Source: Methylophaga sp. | GTDB lineage: Bacteria > Pseudomonadota > Gammaproteobacteria > Nitrosococcales > Methylophagaceae | Direction: 5' to 3' | Assembly (NCBI GenBank): GCA_002696735.1 | Contig: NZSL01000014.1 | Location: 126,270-190,269, forward strand | DNA: 64,000 bases | Shown here: piece after piece, positions 55,388 through 64,000 of the stretch | Numbering within the stretch: position 1 is the first letter of the stretch | Layout of the letters: every line of letters starts with the position of its first letter | The notes under the pieces: model-generated | Told to the model about the DNA's origin: nothing | The model's database searches: none | What the model saw: the letters and a program-made list of their open reading frames with translations, nothing else | Made by a program: the position numbers and the translations under genes

Positions 55388-57175
55388 TTAAGCGATAGAA
55401 ACGAGAGTGTCACCAACTTTGACGGTGTCACCTGGTTTAACATTGATTGAAGTCACCGTACCATCGTGTTCGGCTACTATCTGTGTTTCCATTTTCATCG
55501 CTTCAAGGATAAGCAATACATCGCCTTCATTAACCGACTGGCCTTGAGAAACCATGATTTTCCAGATATTGCCAGACAAAGGTGCTTTTACAGCAACGCC
55601 TTCATTTGTGCTTGGCTGCGCAGCAGGCTGAGGCGCCTGTGAGCTGTCAATCTGACTAATATCACCACCTTCATTCACTTCAACGACATATTGCTGACCA
55701 TTGACCGTGATGGTGTAAGTTTCAGGCGCACCTGCCGATTTGGCTGGAGTGGAGGATTCGTGAGTGGATTCCGCGGTTGGCAACGGTTCAAATGCATCTG
55801 GATTGCCACGGTTTTTAAGAAATTTGATTGCTGTTTGATTAAATAACGCAAAGGTTAAAACATCATCAATCTGTCTTTCACCTTCTTCGAGTTTAAAGTC
55901 CTCTGTTTCGGCAAGTGAAATTAATTCACTGGTCAGCTTTTCCATTTCGTCTTCAAGCAAATCGGCGGGACGACAGGTAATCGCTTCTTCATCATTAAGC
56001 ACACGTTTTTGCAGCTCAGAATTAAATGGTGCTGGAGCAGAGCCATACTCCCCGCGTAAAACACCCTGTGTTTCTTCTGTGATGGATTTATAACGTTCAC
56101 CGGTTAATACATTAATAACTGCCTGGGTGCCGACAATTTGTGAAGTAGGCGTTACCAACGGGATGAATCCGAGATCCTCACGCACACGAGGAATTTCATG
56201 TAACACTTCATCCATCCGGTCCAGCGCATTTTGTTCGCGCAACTGGCCTTCCATATTGGTCAACATGCCACCAGGAACCTGTGCTACCAGGATGCGTGAA
56301 TCGACCCCGCGTAAACTTCCCTCAAACTTGGCATATTTTTTACGAACCTCGCGGAAGTAAGCAGCGATTTCTTCAAGCAATTCGATATTCAGACCGGTAT
56401 CACTGGCTGTATCTTCGAATATGGCCACAACCGATTCAGTCGCCGAATGGCCATAGGTCATCGACATTGATGAAATAGCGGTATCGACATTATCAATACC
56501 AGCTTCAACACATTTCATGATGGTCGCTGTCGACAGGCCAGTCGTCGCGTGAGACTGCATATGTATAGGGATATCAATGGTTTGCTTAAGGCTTTTAACA
56601 AGTTCATAAGCTTTGTAAGGCTTAAGCAAACCAGCCATATCTTTAATACATAATGAATGGGCACCCATATCTTCAATGCGTTTGGCCATATCCAGCCACA
56701 TTTGCAAATCATGCACCGGGCTGATGGTGTAGGCCATGGTACCTTGTGCATGCTTTTCATTATCCAAAACGGCTTTGATAGCAACTTCAAGGTTTCTGGG
56801 ATCATTCATTGCGTCGAATACGCGGAACACATCTACGCCATTAATGCTGGCTCTTTCTACAAATTTACGCACCACATCATCAGCATAATGACGATAACCC
56901 AACAAATTTTGTCCGCGAAGTAACATTTGTTGTGGGGTATTGGGCATGGCTGCCTTAAGACTGCGGATGCGGTGCCAGGGATCTTCACCAAGATAGCGGA
57001 TACAGGCATCAAAAGTTGCGCCACCCCATGTTTCAACTGACCAGTAACCTACCTGATCCAGTTTGTCGGCAATTGGCAGCATGTCATCTAAACGGAGTCG
57101 AGTAGCGAAAAGTGATTGATGGGCATCACGCAGAACGACATCGGTGATGCCAAGCTTTTTATTTGCTTCGGTCAT
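55388..57175 (-). CDS. oadA: Oxaloacetate decarboxylase alpha subunit
   Basis: A 595-residue biotin-dependent carboxyltransferase that moves CO2 from oxaloacetate to biotin. The N-terminal TIM-barrel domain begins [16 protein letters not shown], with metal- and biotin-binding residues in the D-A-x-Q-S segment and MQSHATTG. A conserved carboxylase domain follows (about 300-470). After a proline/alanine/serine linker, the biotinyl domain holds the biotin lysine in EAMKMET about 35 residues from the end. It could also be read as pyruvate carboxylase subunit B, but the oadG and oadB neighbours settle it. Confidence 0.95.
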   Translation of the reverse strand: MTEANKKLGITDVVLRDAHQSLFATRLRLDDMLPIADKLDQVGYWSVETWGGATFDACIRYLGEDPWHRIRSLKAAMPNTPQQMLLRGQNLLGYRHYADDVVRKFVERASINGVDVFRVFDAMNDPRNLEVAIKAVLDNEKHAQGTMAYTISPVHDLQMWLDMAKRIEDMGAHSLCIKDMAGLLKPYKAYELVKSLKQTIDIPIHMQSHATTGLSTATIMKCVEAGIDNVDTAISSMSMTYGHSATESVVAIFEDTASDTGLNIELLEEIAAYFREVRKKYAKFEGSLRGVDSRILVAQVPGGMLTNMEGQLREQNALDRMDEVLHEIPRVREDLGFIPLVTPTSQIVGTQAVINVLTGERYKSITEETQGVLRGEYGSAPAPFNSELQKRVLNDEEAITCRPADLLEDEMEKLTSELISLAETEDFKLEEGERQIDDVLTFALFNQTAIKFLKNRGNPDAFEPLPTAESTHESSTPAKSAGAPETYTITVNGQQYVVEVNEGGDISQIDSSQAPQPAAQPSTNEGVAVKAPLSGNIWKIMVSQGQSVNEGDVLLILEAMKMETQIVAEHDGTVTSINVKPGDTVKVGDTLVSIA

Positions 57176-57220
57176 ATTATGGCCTTTGATTAAACTACTA
57201 ATTCGTGGAGCGACTTGGCG

Positions 57221-57511
57221 TCACTTGTTTTTACGGTATTTGTGAACTGCACTGGATAAAACTGTCAGTAATGTTGAATCTTGAGAAGATTGGGATTGCT
57301 GTTTGGACTGCCCTGACTGATTCCGACCTAATACAGCAGTAGGGGCAGGAATGCCTTCAGCAGGAAGGGCGCCGACACTTTTCTCATAACGTGTGATTAT
57401 CCACGACATTAATGTCGTCACCAGTACTAATACGGTCAAAAACACAAATACAAAACCCATGCCGGTTACCATGAGCGTTAATCCTTCTGACATAAGGGTG
57501 GATTTTTCCAT
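57221..57511 (-). CDS. oadG: Oxaloacetate decarboxylase gamma subunit
   Basis: A 96-residue small subunit with one membrane helix (about 15-38, MVTGMGFVFVFLTVLVLVTTLM) and a polar tail rich in Q and S. In known complexes the gamma subunit binds alpha to beta through its C-terminus. The start ATG 57511 follows agaggc; ATG 57493 is an alternative. First gene of oadGAB. Confidence 0.88.
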   Translation of the reverse strand: MEKSTLMSEGLTLMVTGMGFVFVFLTVLVLVTTLMSWIITRYEKSVGALPAEGIPAPTAVLGRNQSGQSKQQSQSSQDSTLLTVLSSAVHKYRKNK

Positions 57512-57998
57512 CTGTTTGCCTCTGATTATTTGGGATAGTTAAAAGCCTGCAGCGTTTTCAACTGTAAACAGCCGCAAAGTATAGCATTGTTGATTTAAGT
57601 CAGATATTTCCTTTATGCCAAATGCAGCTTATAAGCTGCAATAACAACGATGTAGCTATATTAATTGTGACGATTGATTTAATGACCGGAGCGGCAAAAT
57701 CTACTCAAACAATGTAGTTAAAGCCAAAATGAAAGAGAAAACCTAAACGTCTTGTTTCAGGAGTTAACTGATAACTTCGTAAAACAAAAAGCTGTTGCCA
57801 CTAGCGGAACAGACACATCACGGCTTTGCTGGAGTGTCTTTGAAAAAGAATTTCTCTGGCTGCATTTATAATGTTGCAAAAGTGCAACTGCTATCATGAA
57901 GATAGCAAAAATGAACTGGTGAAAACATTACCAGTCATAGCAACACTTGTTTTAACTGAAAAGATTGAACACCGACGCATTTGAATTAAGAGGCCTGG
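57512..57998. other. 487-bp gap between oadG and the RNase J-like gene, with several palindromes
   Basis: No convincing coding frame. It holds a perfect 18-bp palindrome tgcagcttataagctgca (57623-57640), which suits an operator of the divergent genes; a stem agacac / gtgtct enclosing a small inner stem (57811-57839); and two adjacent hairpins, gttgca / tgcaac (57873-57888) and gctatc / gatagc (57890-57906), about 90 bp before the RNase J-like start. Confidence 0.5.
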
Positions 57999-59375
57999 AT
58001 GACACCTGGAAAAGATGATTTTTGGTTCCTGCCGCTGGGGGGCTGTGGCGAAATAGGCATGAACCTGAATGTGTATGGACATAACGGGCGTTGGTTGATT
58101 GTGGATTGTGGTGTGACATTTCAAGCTGAAGTAGATGAGTTTGGTGACCCACTTAATAGTCAGAACCCGCCAATCCAGATGGCTGACCCGCAATTTCTGA
58201 TCGACCGTCGTCAACAGCTGGATGGTCTGATTATTACCCATGCTCATGAAGATCATATTGGTGCAGTGCCTTATCTTTGGGAATACTTTCGTTGCCCGGT
58301 TTATACAACAGCATTTACCGCCGAAATGTTACGACGAAAGCTGGTTGAACGTGGTATCGCAGATAAAGTGCCGGTCATTGTGGTTGAAGCAGATGCCAAA
58401 CGACAGATCGGCGTATTTCATGTGGAGTGGTTAAAACTTACTCATTCCATCCCCGAACCTTATGCATTGCTTATCTCGACAGCAGCAGGAAAAGTATTCC
58501 ATACCGCGGATTGGAAGCTTGATAAAGCTCCGGTGGTGGGGCCGGCATATGATGCAGGCACGTTTCAAAAGTTAGCTGAGTATCAGGTTGATGCGATGGT
58601 GTGTGATTCGACCAACGCCAATGTGCAGGGGTGGTCGGAATCAGAAGCCAATTTATACCAAGGTTTGAAATTCCATGTTGAACAGGCCAAAGGCAGAGTC
58701 GTGGTCGCCTGTTTCGGCAGTAATATCGCCCGGTTACACACTCTGGCAAGAATTGCTGACGAAACCGGGCGCCATTTGGGCCTGCTTGGCCGCTCATTAA
58801 TTAACACCGTGTCAGCTGCCAAAAATGTTGGTTTATGGAACAGTGTGAAAACGTCAGTAGATTCAGCGCATTTAGGGTTTTTACCGGCACATACGGTTTT
58901 ATTGGTGGCGACCGGTAGTCAGGGAGAGCCACGAACAGCGCTAAATCGGCTGAGTCTGAACAGTTTTCGGGATATGCAGTTATCACCTGGCGATACCGTT
59001 ATTTTCAGTTCAAAAGTCATCCCGGGAAATGAACTGGCGATTGCCACTTTGATAGAACGGCTTAAAGTCATGCAGGTTGACGTTATTGATATTGATAATA
59101 GCGCGCTGCCCATTCATGCCTCGGGACATCCTGCTAGCGAAGAACTTAAAACCATGTACCAATGGGTACAGCCACAATGTGCGATCCCGGTTCATGGCGA
59201 GTTAATGCACATGAAGGCCAATGCCAAAATTGCCAAAGCCAGTGGGGTCAGACAACAGCTTTTGGGGCAAAATGGTGATTTGTTTTACATAGCACCGGTT
59301 AACGGGATTCGTCGTGGAGCGGTTAAAACAGGACGATGGGGCTTGTTTGATCGAAAGTCTTTAAAAAAGCTTTAA
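57999..59375 (+). CDS. RNase J-like metallo-beta-lactamase-fold hydrolase
   Basis: A 458-residue zinc hydrolase of the beta-CASP branch. It begins WFLPLGGCGEIGMNLNVYG and has the metal motif THAHEDHIGAVPYLW, then a HTADWKLD segment, a beta-CASP domain (about 190-330, GRVVVACFGSNIARLHTLA), and IHASGHPASEELKTMYQWVQPQCAIPVHGE near the end with the last metal histidines. It is about 100 residues shorter than Bacillus RNase J and lacks the usual C-terminal domain. It may process RNA from the 5' end. Start ATG follows aagaggcctgg. Confidence 0.85.
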   Translation: MTPGKDDFWFLPLGGCGEIGMNLNVYGHNGRWLIVDCGVTFQAEVDEFGDPLNSQNPPIQMADPQFLIDRRQQLDGLIITHAHEDHIGAVPYLWEYFRCPVYTTAFTAEMLRRKLVERGIADKVPVIVVEADAKRQIGVFHVEWLKLTHSIPEPYALLISTAAGKVFHTADWKLDKAPVVGPAYDAGTFQKLAEYQVDAMVCDSTNANVQGWSESEANLYQGLKFHVEQAKGRVVVACFGSNIARLHTLARIADETGRHLGLLGRSLINTVSAAKNVGLWNSVKTSVDSAHLGFLPAHTVLLVATGSQGEPRTALNRLSLNSFRDMQLSPGDTVIFSSKVIPGNELAIATLIERLKVMQVDVIDIDNSALPIHASGHPASEELKTMYQWVQPQCAIPVHGELMHMKANAKIAKASGVRQQLLGQNGDLFYIAPVNGIRRGAVKTGRWGLFDRKSLKKL

Positions 59376-59438
59376 AAGCGTACTAATGGTTTATCTTTAT
59401 GATCCGCATGAGTAAAAGCTTTTAAAGAACAGCCGGAT

Positions 59439-59654
59439 TCAAGCCTTGGCATCAAACGAAGGGCCCCTGCGCTCTGAGGAAACCCGTCTTTCTATTCGCG
59501 TTTTCTGTTTACGTTTGCGACGTTCACGACGCTGCCTTCGCTCTTCATGAATTGTTTGCTGGGTTTTTTCCGCAGACGCTTGTCCAGGGTTAACCGGTTG
59601 CGTGCTGTAGGTAATTAAAAAGTTGTTATGATAAATTCGTGATATATCCATCAT
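59439..59654 (-). CDS. Small arginine-rich hypothetical protein
   Basis: A 71-residue basic protein. The N-terminal third is mixed (MMDISRIYHNNFLITYS), while residues 36-62 form a dense stretch of R, K and E (HEERRQRRERRKRKQKTR) that would make a charged helix suited to nucleic-acid binding. A weak site (ttaggtc) precedes the start. No family is recognised, and low complexity makes homology judgement unsafe. It is convergent with the RNase J-like gene after a 63-bp gap. Confidence 0.5.
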   Translation of the reverse strand: MMDISRIYHNNFLITYSTQPVNPGQASAEKTQQTIHEERRQRRERRKRKQKTRIERRVSSERRGPSFDAKA

Positions 59655-59764
59655 GTTGACCTAAGGTTACACGAGTCATTTAGTTATAACGGTCGGAATT
59701 TATATATCTTTAGCTTTTTCATCATGTTAATACGGTTTTCCCTTAAATTTAAAGTGAACATTAA

Positions 59765-60688
59765 ATGAAAAATTCGTTGAAAATCGGCTTGGCACTTGGC
59801 AGTGGGGCAGCAAGAGGATGGACACATATTGGTGTGATAAATGCTCTCGAAAGGGCGGGAATCAAGCCCGATGTAGTGGTCGGTACTTCTATAGGTGCAT
59901 TAGTTGGTGCGGCATATCTCAGTAATAAATTGCCCGATCTGCAACAACGACTTTTAAAATTGACCAAACTCGAAACGGCGCGATTTTTTAATATCGGTTT
60001 TCCATTTAATGGGGTCGTTAATAAAGATAAGTTGCATCAATTCCTAAGACAGTATGTGGCTGAAGAAGCCACATTAATTGAAGATCTTCCGACGCGCTAT
60101 GCTAGTGTCGCGACCCATCTTCATACCGGTCAGGAAGTCTGGAATACCGAGGGGAAATTGCTTGAAGCCGTCTGGTCTTCTATTTCTTTGCCAGGTTTAT
60201 TTCCAGCCATTAAGCATCATGGGCGCTGGTTGATAGATGGCGGATTAGTTAATCCTGTACCAGTATCGGTTTGTCGCGCATTGGGGGCTGATATTGTGAT
60301 TGCAGTCAACCTGAATGGCGATATTTTGGGAAAACATCTGCATCAGAATCCTCCGGTTCCCCAGAATGATCAAAGCAGCAGTCTGCTGGGAAACCGGATT
60401 AGTGATTTCATCACCAATTACACTGGCAATCTTTTTGGTGAAGAGAAAACGCCCAAAGAAGATGTACCGGATATGTTCGCGGCAATTGCTGCGTCGGTAA
60501 ATATCACTCAGGATCGTATCACCCGTAGTCGTATGGCGGGTGACCCACCAGATGTGTTGTTACAACCACGTTTATCACATATCGGTTTGCTGGAATTTTA
60601 CCGTGCAGCTGAAGCAATACAGGCGGGCACACAAAGTGTTGAAAAAAATCTGGCTGAAATCAAGTTCTGTCTGGGAGAGGGTGATTAA
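59765..60688 (+). CDS. Patatin-like phospholipase (RssA-type)
   Basis: A 307-residue serine hydrolase. The oxyanion loop GSGAARG (12-18), the nucleophile S42 in GTSIG, and the catalytic aspartate D158 in LIDGGLVNPVP make the full Ser-Asp dyad. RGWTHIGVINALERAGIKPDVVVGTS is the usual N-terminal run. Likely cytoplasmic or membrane-peripheral; lipids are the presumed substrate. Its stop codon TAA ends on the first A of decayed repeat R13. Confidence 0.92.
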   Translation: MKNSLKIGLALGSGAARGWTHIGVINALERAGIKPDVVVGTSIGALVGAAYLSNKLPDLQQRLLKLTKLETARFFNIGFPFNGVVNKDKLHQFLRQYVAEEATLIEDLPTRYASVATHLHTGQEVWNTEGKLLEAVWSSISLPGLFPAIKHHGRWLIDGGLVNPVPVSVCRALGADIVIAVNLNGDILGKHLHQNPPVPQNDQSSSLLGNRISDFITNYTGNLFGEEKTPKEDVPDMFAAIAASVNITQDRITRSRMAGDPPDVLLQPRLSHIGLLEFYRAAEAIQAGTQSVEKNLAEIKFCLGEGD

Positions 60689-60750
60689 GGGCTGGTGATG
60701 TTTAACATAACCGTCTGCAATACTGACGCTGGAAGATCAACAGATTCTAG
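60688..60750. repeat. Dispersed repeat R13: short decayed copy
   Basis: Left end agggctggtgatgtttaaca and right end, in reverse, agaatctgttgatcttccag, with cataaccgtctgcaatactg between. The remaining gap to the peptide-binding protein gene (60751-60924) contains a trace of ttcagtcataacaa and no other clear signal. Confidence 0.6.
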
Positions 60751-60924
60751 TGAATTCAGTCATAACAATTTTAGCTACGACAAGAACCAACCCGGATTTG
60801 CAACTGTCAAGTCGTGAAGCTAAATTTTTAGTAGAAATCTACTGACAGCAGCTCAACAAACTGTCAGGCTGAACTAAAGTCATAAAAAATAACAAACATC
60901 TACAGAGAAATAGGCAAATAAAGC

Positions 60925-62805
60925 ATGAAAAATGGAAATGCGGGTATCAGTAAACTCTGGTTTTGGCTGGGATTAAGTTTATTCGTGGTGATGTTCCTGC
61001 TACTTATGGTTCAGATAGACAGGCAGTGGACCAAGATGGATGAAATGACCCGTATTATGGAAGAGCAGGCCAAGGATATCCGCTCGACGCGTGGTTTATT
61101 ACGTAATCTTGAAAAAACGATTCGTACGGCCGATTTCAGTAGTGCTGCCAACACCTCCTTTTCAGACCAATCAGTCACCAAAGAGACAGATGCTTTTGAA
61201 CGTGCCCGCCGAGCGACTGAACACGAAGAGTATGCCCAGGGAGATTGGTTGATGATGGCGTTTGGCAGCAATATCCGCACCTTAACCCCCCTGGTTTCTG
61301 CTGACGCATACTCCGCCGAAGTTCAACAATATGTGCTGGAATCATTACTGGTCAGAAACCCCGAAACACTGGAATGGAATGGATTGCTGGCAGAAGACTG
61401 GTCAACTTCTGCTGATGGTTTGACGATTACCTTTGCACTACGTCGTGATATTACGTTTTCAGATGGTGAACCATTAACCGCTAAAGACGTAGAATTTACT
61501 TTTAATTTCATTATGAATGAGGCAATAGCCGCACCCCGCAGTCGTGCATATCTTTCGCGCATAGAGCGGGTGACTGCCTTGGATGATTACCATGTGGAAT
61601 TTGTCTTCAAGGAACCCTACTTTAATAGCTTACAACTGGCCGGCAGTCTGGAAATTTTACCGGAACATTTTTATGGACGCTTTCTTGATGATCCCCAGAC
61701 GTTTAATGAAAGCCGGGGCTTATTGCTCGGCTCAGGTCCATTCCGTTTAGCCAATCCTGAAGGATGGTCTCCCGATGCAGGTGTCGTTGAATTGGTACGT
61801 AACCCTCGCTATTGGGGACCGGTCAGTGCTTCTTTTGATCGCATTGTCTGGCGAATTATCGAAAATGACAGTGCTCGTTTAACCACTTTCCGTAATGGGG
61901 ATATTGATGTCTACAGTGCTCGTCCACGTGAATATCAAACGTTACTGGATGACAAAGACATCATCGAACGCAGTCAGAATTTTGAATATATGAGTCCTAC
62001 CGCAGGTTACAGTTTTATTGCCTGGAATCAGGAACGTGGGGGTGAAAAGACTATATTTGCCGATAAACGGGTGCGGATCGCAATGTCCATGCTCACCGAT
62101 GTCGATAGAGTATTGGAAGAAATTTTCCTGGGATATGGACAACCTGCAGCCAGTCCCTTTATGCCGGGCTCGGCTCAGCATGATAAGGCTAATGAGGCAA
62201 TTGGCTATAATATTGAAAAAGCGCGTGAATTATTATTGGAAGCCGGTTTTCAGGACAGCAATAATGATGGTGTATTGGAAACCCCGGATGGTGACAATTT
62301 TGAGTTTTCGCTGACTTACTTTCAGGACAGTGATGATACTCGCCGCATGGTGCTGTTTCTGAGAGATTTATATGCTCGTTCAGGCATTATCATGAAACCA
62401 AATCCCACTGAATGGTCGGTCATGGTAGAAAATATCCAACAGAAAAACTTCGATGCCATCACCTTAGCATGGACATCAGGTATCGAAATCGACATCTATC
62501 AGATGTTTCATTCCAGCCAAACCGTTGAAGGTGGCGATAATTTTATCAATTACCGAAATCCTGAGCTGGATGCCATCATTGATGCAGCTCGTGGTGAAGT
62601 AAATGAAGAAAAGCGCATGAATTTATGGCATCAGGCAGAGAAAATTCTGGTGCAGGATCAGCCTTATACTTTCCTCTTCCGTCGCAATACCATGGCCTTT
62701 ATTGACCGGCGCATTCATAACCTGGAAAAAACTGCATTGGGGCTTAATCTTATGGCTGTCCCGGTCGAGATATATGTCCCGGCCGAACTGCAGCATAGTC
62801 GCTAG
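60925..62805 (+). CDS. Peptide/oligopeptide ABC transporter substrate-binding protein, membrane-anchored
   Basis: A 626-residue family-5 solute-binding protein. Instead of a cleavable signal or lipobox it begins with one membrane helix (about 10-28, KLWFWLGLSLFVVMFLLLMV) and a coiled coil (about 30-70, TKMDEMTRIMEEQAKDIRST). The binding domain follows (about 95-620) with LLVRNPETLEWNGLLAEDWSTSADGLTITFALRRDITFSDGEPLTAKDVEFTF-type features. The membrane anchor with coiled coil is unusual and would tether it to the inner membrane, perhaps as an oligomer. The permease gene follows after 13 bp. Confidence 0.88.
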   Translation: MKNGNAGISKLWFWLGLSLFVVMFLLLMVQIDRQWTKMDEMTRIMEEQAKDIRSTRGLLRNLEKTIRTADFSSAANTSFSDQSVTKETDAFERARRATEHEEYAQGDWLMMAFGSNIRTLTPLVSADAYSAEVQQYVLESLLVRNPETLEWNGLLAEDWSTSADGLTITFALRRDITFSDGEPLTAKDVEFTFNFIMNEAIAAPRSRAYLSRIERVTALDDYHVEFVFKEPYFNSLQLAGSLEILPEHFYGRFLDDPQTFNESRGLLLGSGPFRLANPEGWSPDAGVVELVRNPRYWGPVSASFDRIVWRIIENDSARLTTFRNGDIDVYSARPREYQTLLDDKDIIERSQNFEYMSPTAGYSFIAWNQERGGEKTIFADKRVRIAMSMLTDVDRVLEEIFLGYGQPAASPFMPGSAQHDKANEAIGYNIEKARELLLEAGFQDSNNDGVLETPDGDNFEFSLTYFQDSDDTRRMVLFLRDLYARSGIIMKPNPTEWSVMVENIQQKNFDAITLAWTSGIEIDIYQMFHSSQTVEGGDNFINYRNPELDAIIDAARGEVNEEKRMNLWHQAEKILVQDQPYTFLFRRNTMAFIDRRIHNLEKTALGLNLMAVPVEIYVPAELQHSR

Positions 62806-62818
62806 GCGTTAGACAGAC

Positions 62819-64000
62819 ATGCTGAATTATTTGCTGCGACGCATCTTACTGATGATTCCGACGCTGCTCGGAATCACTATTGTAGTGTTTACTGTTATGG
62901 CTGCTGCTCCGGGCGGTATTAGTGCCCAGTCGCTGGTTGATGGCATGGAACTGGAACCGCAAAGCCGTCAGGCCCTGGAAGACTATTACAACAAATTGTA
63001 TGGTCTGGACCAGCCCGCCCCGGTGCAATATGTCCGTTGGTTAAATAATATTTCACCGATTGGTTTTGAAAGATTAGCTGATGGTAGTTTTGGTGAGTTT
63101 TCATTGTGGAAAGGTCCTGATCTCGGCACCAGCTTTCGTTATGGCAGACCAGTCACCGATATGATTGCTGAACGACTACCAATCACCTTGTTACTCAATC
63201 TGATTTCAATACCACTGATTTATGCTCTGGCAATCGGTATCGGCGTACAAGCCGCTCGCCAACGGGGAGGACGATTCGATGTCACCTCCAATATTTTCCT
63301 GCTCGGCTTATGGTCAGTACCGAGTATGCTGGCTGGTGTTTTGTTTATCGGCTTTTTTGCTTCAGAGCAATATTGGCGCTGGTTCCCAACCGGGGGTTTG
63401 ATGCGCCGCGAAACGGCGGATCAAACATTCCTTCCATTATTTAGCAGCTTTGGCGATGTGTTTATTACCGTGTTGTGTGTGGCATTGATAACGGTTGCTT
63501 TGATCAGTGCTGCAGTAAGTTTTTCATTAAAAAAGCGGCAGTATGCCGGGGTCATTGTGGGGGCTCTGCTAGGGTATGCAATGGCGTTTAACCTGCATGG
63601 TCAAGCTTTTGGGGTGTTGCATCTATTTTTGATTCCATCCATGGCCTTATTGTTCAGGCTATTGGCTGGGCTTAATAATATTGCATTGAGAATTATCGTA
63701 GCCGGAACCTTTGGAATAGGACTCGGATTAGCCATATCGCGATTACTCGGAGTGGACATTCTGCAAGGCGGCTATCTACTGGATCGGTTATGGCATCTGG
63801 TATTGCCTGTTATCGCACTTTCATATGGTGGTTTGGCCTTTCTTGCCAAGTTGACGCGTTCATCTTTATTGGAAAACCTAGCCGCTGATTATGCCCGAAC
63901 GGCAAGAGCGAAGGGAGTGGATGAAGAAACCGTATTATGGCGTCATGTCTTTAGAAACTCACTTTTGCCACTGATTACAGTATCGGCCACTTTATTGCCC
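62819..64000 (+). CDS. Peptide ABC transporter permease (DppB/OppB-like), partial and unusually long
   Basis: The frame opens at ATG 62819 and runs off the window after 394 codons. The N-terminus MLNYLLRRILLMIPTLLGITIVVF and the EAA-type loop DYARTARAKGVDEETVLWRHVFRNSLLPLIT are standard for DppB permeases. Standard members have about 310-340 residues. Here the EAA loop comes only near residue 365, because about 90 residues with three to four extra membrane helices (about 215-310, DVFITVLCVALITVALISA and following) are inserted after the PTGG segment. The partner permease and ATPases are probably downstream of the window. Confidence 0.88.
   Translation, partial: MLNYLLRRILLMIPTLLGITIVVFTVMAAAPGGISAQSLVDGMELEPQSRQALEDYYNKLYGLDQPAPVQYVRWLNNISPIGFERLADGSFGEFSLWKGPDLGTSFRYGRPVTDMIAERLPITLLLNLISIPLIYALAIGIGVQAARQRGGRFDVTSNIFLLGLWSVPSMLAGVLFIGFFASEQYWRWFPTGGLMRRETADQTFLPLFSSFGDVFITVLCVALITVALISAAVSFSLKKRQYAGVIVGALLGYAMAFNLHGQAFGVLHLFLIPSMALLFRLLAGLNNIALRIIVAGTFGIGLGLAISRLLGVDILQGGYLLDRLWHLVLPVIALSYGGLAFLAKLTRSSLLENLAADYARTARAKGVDEETVLWRHVFRNSLLPLITVSATLLP

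Noticed and set aside
1..64000. tRNA or rRNA genes
   Set aside because: No cloverleaf with a T-loop GTTCGA-type signature and CCA end, and no rRNA-like segments, were found on reading both strands; a covariance search was not possible here.

Overview
The window reads as chromosome of a gammaproteobacterium of roughly 45% GC. A methylotroph close to Methylophaga is the best guess. This rests on gene content, not on a marker gene: a sucrose cluster of the type known from halotolerant methylotrophs (sucrose-phosphate synthase, sucrose-phosphatase, fructokinase, amylosucrase), a MoxY/MoxX-like sensor-regulator pair, a Na+-translocating oxaloacetate decarboxylase and an Acr3-type arsenic operon. 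No rRNA, tRNA, CRISPR array, phage or transposase gene was seen. Both window edges cut genes: a CobA/CysG-type methyltransferase on the left and a peptide ABC permease on the right.

Layout. 1-4.9 kb: cobA end, TonB receptor, nadC, ampD, FKBP isomerase. 5.1-11.2 kb: a tight SUF Fe-S operon (Rrf2 regulator, sufB, C, D, S, U, T) behind a strong promoter that overlaps a 25-bp operator-like palindrome. 11.2-15.4 kb: a possible minus-strand sRNA, a small hypothetical gene, a 13-codon leader ORF coupled to the sensor kinase, its regulator, Hsp20 with a sigma-32 promoter, and a PepSY protein. 15.5-21.5 kb: metG, then a B-type succinate dehydrogenase/fumarate reductase operon led by a TPR-like gene. 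21.7-24.5 kb: DUF389 membrane protein and an exported methyltransferase-like protein. 24.7-30.6 kb: sucrose cluster. 30.6-33.9 kb: DUF393 protein and two cryptochrome/photolyase genes. 34-44.9 kb: Na+/Ca2+ exchanger, GGDEF protein, rimO, HAD phosphatase, Memo protein, FMN oxidase, LysR with azoreductase and pirin, DUF305, MarC. 44.9-50.4 kb: CvrA antiporter, old yellow enzyme, a small exported protein, Ogt and AlkB. 50.4-53.2 kb: ars operon (arsR, arsC, acr3, GAPDH). 53.3-60.7 kb: S4 protein, small membrane protein, oadGAB, RNase J-like hydrolase, Arg-rich small protein, patatin. 60.9 kb to the end: peptide transporter.

The most notable structure is not a gene. At least 13 intergenic places carry copies of one repeat family. 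Four copies are long (264-267 bp, one of 339 bp) and the rest are deleted or decayed. They have terminal inverted repeats starting GGGTCTG or GGGCTTG, a set of internal hairpins, and ends that resemble each other within a copy more than between copies. The two best-kept copies of one subfamily are flanked by TA on both sides, as in Tc1/IS630-type MITEs. Some copies end exactly in the stop codon of the neighbouring gene. Others appear to give a neighbour its ribosome-binding site and start codon (alkB, and the small membrane protein at 53.9 kb). I cannot tell from sequence alone whether this family is already described.
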